This document shows, in pieces, positions 59,787 to 64,000 of a stretch of 64,000 nucleotides of DNA. The stretch is taken from the NCBI RefSeq assembly GCF_037992945.1, contig NZ_CP150304.1, positions 4,467,501 through 4,531,500 of the forward strand, in the 5' to 3' direction. Numbering within the stretch: position 1 is the stretch's first letter; every line of letters begins with the position of its first letter. Source of the stretch: Peribacillus sp. FSL E2-0218. GTDB lineage: Bacteria; Bacillota; Bacilli; Bacillales; DSM-1321. The notes beneath the pieces were generated by a model. It was given only the letters and a program-made list of their open reading frames with translations. It did no database searches and was not told the DNA's origin. A program made the position numbers and the translations under genes.

Positions 59787-59853
59787 ACTAATCGCCCAAC
59801 AATCATTTCCGATATTTGGCTTTGCACCTTATTTCATTCTTAAAAAAGAATAA
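59767..59853 (+). CDS. Possible 28-residue ORF under stem-loop control
   Basis: ATG 59767 lies 11 bases after GGAGG and opens a 28-codon frame: MGFNHFKLIAQQSFPIFGFA then PYFILKKE. It is hydrophobic and aromatic with a basic/acidic end, and its stop lies just before the AAGGGG of the CD3324-like gene. No homologue is recognised. It may be a second leader or chance. Confidence 0.35.
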   Translation: MGFNHFKLIAQQSFPIFGFAPYFILKKE

Positions 59854-59866
59854 GGGGCTGGCAGAA

Positions 59867-60130
59867 ATGAAATATGTAAAAGCAACGGCCGTTTTGCCTG
59901 AAAGGCTAATTGTTGAAATTCAAAAGTACGTACAAGGTGAAACCCTATATATTCCCAAACCCGAAAAGACCCATCGCAAATGGGGAACGTGCTCGGGATC
60001 AAGGGAACTGATCGATGACCGAAATGCTGCCATTAGATCTGCATATAAAACCGGCCGTACCATCCTTGAATTGGCCGAAGAACATTTTCTCTCCATGGAG
60101 ACCATCAAGAAAATCGTGTATTCCAAATAA
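59867..60130 (+). CDS. CD3324-family helix-turn-helix protein
   Basis: This 87-residue protein begins MKYVKATAVLPERLIVEIQK and has KTHRKWGTCSGSRELIDDRN and TGRTILELAEEHFLSMETIK, the latter a helix-turn-helix. It resembles the CD3324 family of small putative DNA-binding proteins. The upstream 17 codons in frame are part of the leader; ATG 59867 has AAGGGGCTGGCAG upstream. It is expressed from the promoter at 59633. Confidence 0.75.
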   Translation: MKYVKATAVLPERLIVEIQKYVQGETLYIPKPEKTHRKWGTCSGSRELIDDRNAAIRSAYKTGRTILELAEEHFLSMETIKKIVYSK

Positions 60131-60141
60131 GGTCACAAGCT

Positions 60142-60168
60142 AGCACTGATGATGATATCAGTGCTTTT
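60142..60168 (+). terminator. Terminator after the CD3324-like gene
   Basis: AGCACTGAT and ATCAGTGCT arms with a short loop, then TTTTC. It separates the gene from the FusB-like gene. Confidence 0.8.
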
Positions 60169-60270
60169 CATATGTCGAGAATATTTCTTAGCCATTCTCC
60201 CCCTTTTCATGCGGATGCGATTTCTGTAAAGTAATAGCAACGGAATCATCAGAAACAGGAGAGTGAGACA

Positions 60271-60906
60271 ATGGAACCTTTTATCAGAAGCGAGCAATAT
60301 AACTTCATTAAATTACAAACACAGATTCTCATCAATGGGCACGCGACTGCAAACGATAGAGATGTGATCAATACTCTGAAAACTGTTTCAAAAGAGCGTG
60401 TATTGCAGTTGTTCAGCGACATAAATGAAGAGCAAAATCAGCTTTTGGCCCCCGTTGAGACCATTAAAGACCCCGCACAGGCGGAGGACTATCTCTTACA
60501 AATCAAGCCGTATGTCATTCCCTTTAAAGAAGTTACCGAAAAAACGGTGAAGAAACTATTTCCAAAAGCAAAGAAGCTAAAAGCCCCCTTGCTGGAGAAT
60601 ATCGACTTAAGGGAGCTGTCATACTTGGGCTGGGATGATGGCGGCTCCGGTAAGAAATTCATCATTGTCCCTCATCATGATACTTTCACCGGTCTGCACG
60701 GTACGATCAAACCGGCCAACAAGAAAGGGATTTGTGCCATCTGCAGCCGTTTTGAGGAAATAGGGATGTTCATGTCCGAAACAAAAGGAACGATCCAGGG
60801 AACATTCATTAAAAAAGGCAACTACATTTGCCTCGATAGCATGAAGTGCAACCAAAACATAACCACCTTAGATAAAATGAACGATCTCATCGCCCGGCTG
60901 AAATAA
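60271..60906 (+). CDS. FusB/FusC-family elongation factor G-binding protein
   Basis: This 211-residue protein has the FusB layout: an N-terminal four-helix part (1-80), then a C-terminal zinc domain with C155 and C158 (CAIC) and C187 and C193. FusB proteins bind EF-G on the ribosome and confer fusidic acid resistance in staphylococci; chromosomal Bacillus copies have unproved roles in ribosome recycling or stress. A good AGGAGAG lies before the ATG. It is monocistronic. Confidence 0.88.
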   Translation: MEPFIRSEQYNFIKLQTQILINGHATANDRDVINTLKTVSKERVLQLFSDINEEQNQLLAPVETIKDPAQAEDYLLQIKPYVIPFKEVTEKTVKKLFPKAKKLKAPLLENIDLRELSYLGWDDGGSGKKFIIVPHHDTFTGLHGTIKPANKKGICAICSRFEEIGMFMSETKGTIQGTFIKKGNYICLDSMKCNQNITTLDKMNDLIARLK

Positions 60907-60910
60907 GACA

Positions 60911-60946
60911 AAAAAAGCAATCCTTCGGCAATGGAAGGATTGCTTT
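60911..60946 (+). terminator. Terminator of the FusB-like gene
   Basis: AGCAATCCTTC and GAAGGATTGCTTT arms with a seven-base loop, shared with the converging pirin gene. Confidence 0.88.
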
Positions 60947-60983
60947 CTGTGCTTAAAGTTGTGGCCCCAGGCGCCGTGAATCC

Positions 60984-61823
60984 TCAAAATTTACCGTTGC
61001 GGTAATCATCAAAGGCCTGAACGATTTCTTCCTCTGTATTCATAACAAAAGGCCCTCTCGCCACCACAGGCTCCCCGATTGGTTCACCGGCATACAACAT
61101 GACTCGCATCCTGCTGTGTGCTTCAATCTTTATCTCGCTCTCCTCAGCATCCTCTGCACGATTCATCCAGAGAACCTGCCCTTGTCTCCCAGCCGTTTGA
61201 TTCGCGCCAAACACTCCTGCGCCCTCCAAAACATACAAAAAACCATTAAATGATCCCGGAAGTTGAGGAATGACCGTTGCTCCCTCCTCCAAATTCATCT
61301 CCAGCATCATGACCGGCGCTACATTTTCCGTTTCAGCGGTTTTGTCTTGGTAGGACCCTGAAAATAACCGGATTTGAGAACCTTCGCCTTCAAAGGTCCA
61401 CATATCGTTTTTCCGTAAATCTTGATATCTCGAAGGCATCATTTTTGATTTTGCCGGTAGATTCACCCATAATTGCAGCAGGCTTACAGCTTCCCCTTCT
61501 GCCGCATCCTCATTATGTTCGACACCTTGACCTGCCGTCATCCATTGAGCGTCGCCAGGATTAAGGACCCCCTCCCCATGTTTGCTGTCATAATGATTAA
61601 GGTGGCCATCAATTAAGAAGGTGACCGTTTCGATTCCCCGATGCGGATGAATGCCGAAGACACCGCTGCGCATATAATCATGAGCCATAAGCAAAAAGGG
61701 ATCATGCTCTTTCCAATCACCAGGCTCAACCACCCACGCCATCGTATGAATATCACTATTTTTTTGAAAGCTTGCGGTCCGAACATTTTTAATTCCGCGG
61801 CTAAAAACACCTTTTTTGTCCAT
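60984..61823 (-). CDS. Pirin-family protein
   Basis: This 279-residue bicupin protein has the metal site in GIHPHRGIETVTFLIDG and the second histidine/glutamate set in TAGQGVEHNE and LLQLWVNLP. Bacterial pirins such as YhhW oxidise quercetin or act as redox-linked regulators. A longer frame to 61910 exists, but ATG 61823 follows AAGGAGG with nine bases. It is divergent from an HxlR regulator, which probably controls it. Confidence 0.9.
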   Translation of the reverse strand: MDKKGVFSRGIKNVRTASFQKNSDIHTMAWVVEPGDWKEHDPFLLMAHDYMRSGVFGIHPHRGIETVTFLIDGHLNHYDSKHGEGVLNPGDAQWMTAGQGVEHNEDAAEGEAVSLLQLWVNLPAKSKMMPSRYQDLRKNDMWTFEGEGSQIRLFSGSYQDKTAETENVAPVMMLEMNLEEGATVIPQLPGSFNGFLYVLEGAGVFGANQTAGRQGQVLWMNRAEDAEESEIKIEAHSRMRVMLYAGEPIGEPVVARGPFVMNTEEEIVQAFDDYRNGKF

Positions 61824-62033
61824 TATTGCATTCCTCCTTGACGTTACTCGCCATGAGTACATTATGTAACTATTCACGACATAAATGAAGTAGGCACTAT
61901 AAAGAGACATAGTTTCCTGGAAGAAACCTTCAATTCATCCACTATTGAAGCCTCCTGCATGAGTTTTGCAGTTTCAGGCCAACCGAGTTAAAATGAACTA
62001 CAACATGCTGCATATGAAAGGGAGGCGCATAAA

Positions 62034-62363
62034 ATGCTCGGAAAACCGTATAATTGTAAAGTTGCCACAACGATGGATATGATTGTAGGTAAGTGGAAAA
62101 TCGCTATTTTGCTCAATTTGCTTCATAATGGAACAATGAGATTTAATGAACTTCAAAAAATGATGCCCGGTGTCACTCAAAAAATGCTCACTTCACATCT
62201 CCGTGAATTGGAGCAAGAAGGCGTCATTAAGCGGGTAACCTATCCGCAAGTCCCCCCAAAGGTTGAATACTCAATGACCGAATACGGCAAGACGCTCCAA
62301 ACCGTACTCGAAATGATGCATGAGTGGGGCGCCTCTCATTTGGCCAAAAAGCAGCAACAATAA
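62034..62363 (+). CDS. HxlR-family transcriptional regulator
   Basis: This 109-residue winged-helix regulator has the HxlR marks: CKVATTMDMIVGKWKIAILL, MRFNELQKMMPGVTQKMLTS and YSMTEYGKTLQ. HxlR proteins sense electrophiles or oxidants through an N-terminal cysteine, here Cys8. It is likely the regulator of the divergent pirin gene, as in many Bacillus genomes. GGGAGG precedes the ATG. Confidence 0.9.
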   Translation: MLGKPYNCKVATTMDMIVGKWKIAILLNLLHNGTMRFNELQKMMPGVTQKMLTSHLRELEQEGVIKRVTYPQVPPKVEYSMTEYGKTLQTVLEMMHEWGASHLAKKQQQ

Positions 62364-62394
62364 AAAAACGAGTGTATGAAAGAAGGAATGAATA

Positions 62395-62943
62395 TTGAAA
62401 GATGAAAAGAGCCTTCATGTTCTATATCCTTATAACGATATGGAAAACTACATCGAACAAGTTATGAAATTCATCCAGGACGGTATCACGGCTGGTGAGT
62501 ACACCATCCTTGTCGAAAATGACCGCCTATTCCCCCTTATCCACAAAGAGCTGAGCAAACGATTGAAGAACGATCAAATGAAGTTCATCCACTTTGTGAA
62601 CAACTTCGATTTCTATTGTTCAAGCGGGAGTTACCATCCTCCTGCAATCGAAGAATACTTTAATAAAATGGTCCAGCCCTATGTCGAAAACAAGATCTCT
62701 TTCCGTTCATGGGCACATGTCGAGTGGGCCACCATCGAAGAACCCCTGGACATCATTGAAGAATTCGAGAGAATAGTAGACGAAGCCGTAAACCAGCTCT
62801 CATTCCCATTGATTTGCGCCTACTCAGAACTTAAAATGCCAGCCCACCTCGAGAAAATTTTACTGGAAACACATCCTTATATTCTTATCGGCGATGAAAT
62901 CATCGTCTCCGACCGCTACTTGCCGGCTCCCAGCATAAAATAG
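62395..62943 (+). CDS. MEDS-domain protein
   Basis: This 182-residue protein carries a MEDS (methanogen/methylotroph DcmR sensory) domain: HVLYPYNDMENYIEQVMKF, GEYTILVEND, and DEIIVSDRYL. MEDS proteins resemble KaiC-like folds without ATPase motifs and are thought to sense small organic compounds. The start is TTG 62395 with AAGGA seven bases ahead. It follows the HxlR gene after 31 bases. Confidence 0.78.
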   Translation: MKDEKSLHVLYPYNDMENYIEQVMKFIQDGITAGEYTILVENDRLFPLIHKELSKRLKNDQMKFIHFVNNFDFYCSSGSYHPPAIEEYFNKMVQPYVENKISFRSWAHVEWATIEEPLDIIEEFERIVDEAVNQLSFPLICAYSELKMPAHLEKILLETHPYILIGDEIIVSDRYLPAPSIK

Positions 62944-62982
62944 AAACCACGCCTGCGCGTGCTTTCTTCGCATAGATGCGCT

Positions 62983-63091
62983 TACTCGTGACATGGGATT
63001 GCATTACTCGCGAGTTGTGCGTTTTTTTCAGCTAATTTTTGCGATCCATCCTCCTATTCGGCGCTTTACTCGCCAATTGCGATCCTATTCG
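62983..63091. repeat. Irregular TTACTCG-type repeats
   Basis: TTACTCG or CTATTCG occurs at about 62982, 63004, 63054, 63066 and 63085. Spacings are 22, 50, 12 and 19 bases, so the array is not regular. Similar in flavour to the 21-bp family but not clearly the same. It fills the gap between the MEDS gene and gltD. Confidence 0.4.
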
Positions 63092-63108
63092 CCCGCAGGA
63101 AAAAGCAA

Positions 63109-63140
63109 AAGAAGCACCATAACCATTATGGTGCTTCTTT
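63109..63140 (-). terminator. Terminator of gltD
   Basis: AAGAAGCACCAT and ATGGTGCTTCTT arms with a seven-base loop. The plus-strand A tract just left of it gives the T run on the transcript. Confidence 0.88.
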
Positions 63141-63144
63141 ACAG

Positions 63145-64000
63145 TCAGGGCAGGACGGAGGCGCCCATCAGGTAGCGGTCGACTTCACGTGCTGCTTCAC
63201 GGCCTTCATTGATTGCCCAAACGATGAGGCTTTGGCCTCTTCTTGCATCTCCGGCAGCGAATACACCTTCGACATTCGTTTTGTAATGGCCGTAGACGGC
63301 GTCTATTTTTTGATTGACCGTTTCTACGCCGAATTGGGTCAATAGCGGTTGTTCCGTTCCTTCGAATCCGATTGCGATGAATACGAATTGAGCCGGCCAT
63401 ACTTTTTCCGTTCCCGGGATTTCCTTGAAAATGTAGATTCCATCTTCGTCTTTGATTTTTTCCATGGAGATGGTATGAAGTTCTTGAACGTTTCCATTTT
63501 CATCGGCTACGATTTTCGTTGTTTGGATTGAATATTGACGCGGGTCTGCTCCAAATTTCGCTTCCGCTTCTTCATAGGCATATTCTAATGAAAAAACATT
63601 CGGATATGCCGGCCACATATTATCGGAGGTACGGTTTGCCGGCAAGATCGGATGCTTCCCGAATTGGACGACGCTTCTGCATTCTTGGCGAAGGGCAGTT
63701 GCGACACAGTCAGCTCCTGTATCTCCTCCGCCGATGACGATGACATCCTTACCCTTTGTATCTAAAAATTGGCCGTCTTCAAAATTGGAGTCGAGCAGGC
63801 TTTTGGTCGACGTCGTCAAGTAATCCATTGCCAGGTGAATGCCCGCAGCCCCGCGTCCTTCGATTTCCAGGTCCCGTTGTTTTTGGGCACCTGTGCAGAG
63901 GATGACCGCATCGTATTGCTCCTGCAGTTCCTCGGCTGAAATATCTTTTCCGACTTCTGTGTTCGTGACGAAATCGATGCCTTCCTGCGTCAATAATTTG
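63145..64000 (-). CDS. gltD: Glutamate synthase small subunit GltD, partial
   Basis: The C-terminal part of the NADPH-dependent glutamate synthase beta subunit is present; the frame continues past the window end, so the start is not seen. Visible are the FAD/NAD segments AVILCTGAQKQRDLEIEG, KDVIVIGGGDTGADCVATAL and VEGVFAAGDARRGQSLIVWA. The subunit passes electrons from NADPH to GltA for glutamate formation from glutamine and 2-oxoglutarate. gltA probably lies beyond the edge. Confidence 0.93.
   Translation of the reverse strand, partial: KLLTQEGIDFVTNTEVGKDISAEELQEQYDAVILCTGAQKQRDLEIEGRGAAGIHLAMDYLTTSTKSLLDSNFEDGQFLDTKGKDVIVIGGGDTGADCVATALRQECRSVVQFGKHPILPANRTSDNMWPAYPNVFSLEYAYEEAEAKFGADPRQYSIQTTKIVADENGNVQELHTISMEKIKDEDGIYIFKEIPGTEKVWPAQFVFIAIGFEGTEQPLLTQFGVETVNQKIDAVYGHYKTNVEGVFAAGDARRGQSLIVWAINEGREAAREVDRYLMGASVLP

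Overview
The window reads as chromosome from a Bacillaceae member of moderate-to-low GC, most like Bacillus/Peribacillus. The reasons are strong AGGAGG ribosome-binding sites with frequent GTG and TTG starts, dense Rho-independent terminators, a sigV-rsiV-deacetylase module, a YojN/YojO pair, a YeeN-type YebC protein, BirA-type biotin operators and a FusB-family protein. The species is inferred from gene content, not from a marker gene.

Layout. 0-9 kb: small housekeeping and stress genes (thioredoxin-like protein, VOC proteins, a GH8 glycosidase, an O-methyltransferase, a pentapeptide protein) ending in a MarR regulator with an MFS exporter. Two of these genes carry lesions: a stop at codon 4 of the GH8 signal peptide and a frameshift in a VOC gene. 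9-16.4 kb: a GntR/ABC transporter operon and miscellaneous genes. 16.5-19.4 kb: an orphan modA opposite an excisionase-HTH/PBP-like regulator, with two matching palindromes between them. 19.4-24.6 kb: biotin genes in two divergent units (bioF-bioB and bioY-bioD-bioA), each with its own BirA operator. 25.1-34.8 kb: a one-directional, AT-rich ribosomal peptide (RiPP) cluster. 35-40 kb: peptide transporter, sigV-rsiV and a divergent peptidoglycan deacetylase gene. 40.2-42 kb: an IS1182-family element sitting inside a duplicated terminator. 42-49.5 kb: YeeN, DUF4261-like protein, YfcC-type transporter, a 42-bp tandem repeat, an RCK protein, and the VWA/MoxR pair. 49.6-58.6 kb: a surface polysaccharide operon. 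58.9-64 kb: a dehydrogenase, a structured leader with two tiny ORFs ahead of a CD3324-like gene, a FusB-like protein, pirin with an HxlR regulator, a MEDS-domain protein, and the end of gltD running off the window.

The most notable system is the RiPP cluster. Two 54-residue, Cys-free precursor peptides (32782-32946 and 32969-33133) differ at 13 codons synonymously and only once by amino acid over their last 40 residues. Around them lie a degenerate TIM-barrel protein, a protein with an RRE-like C-terminus, a glutamine-hydrolysing AsnB-like amidotransferase, a DUF692/MNIO oxidase, a HExxH-type putative peptide hydroxylase, an MFS exporter and a catalytic/non-catalytic M16 protease pair. Together they suggest a peptide that is recognised through its leader, oxidised at least twice, amidated or cyclised, trimmed and exported. 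The precursor pair is enclosed by a 26-bp inverted repeat whose copies both look like inward-facing promoters.

A second theme is non-coding. A 21-bp phased repeat (core ATAATTCGnCC) recurs in three separate intergenic regions (about 553-735, 6735-6824 and 45541-45812), the last amplified as six 42-bp dimers.
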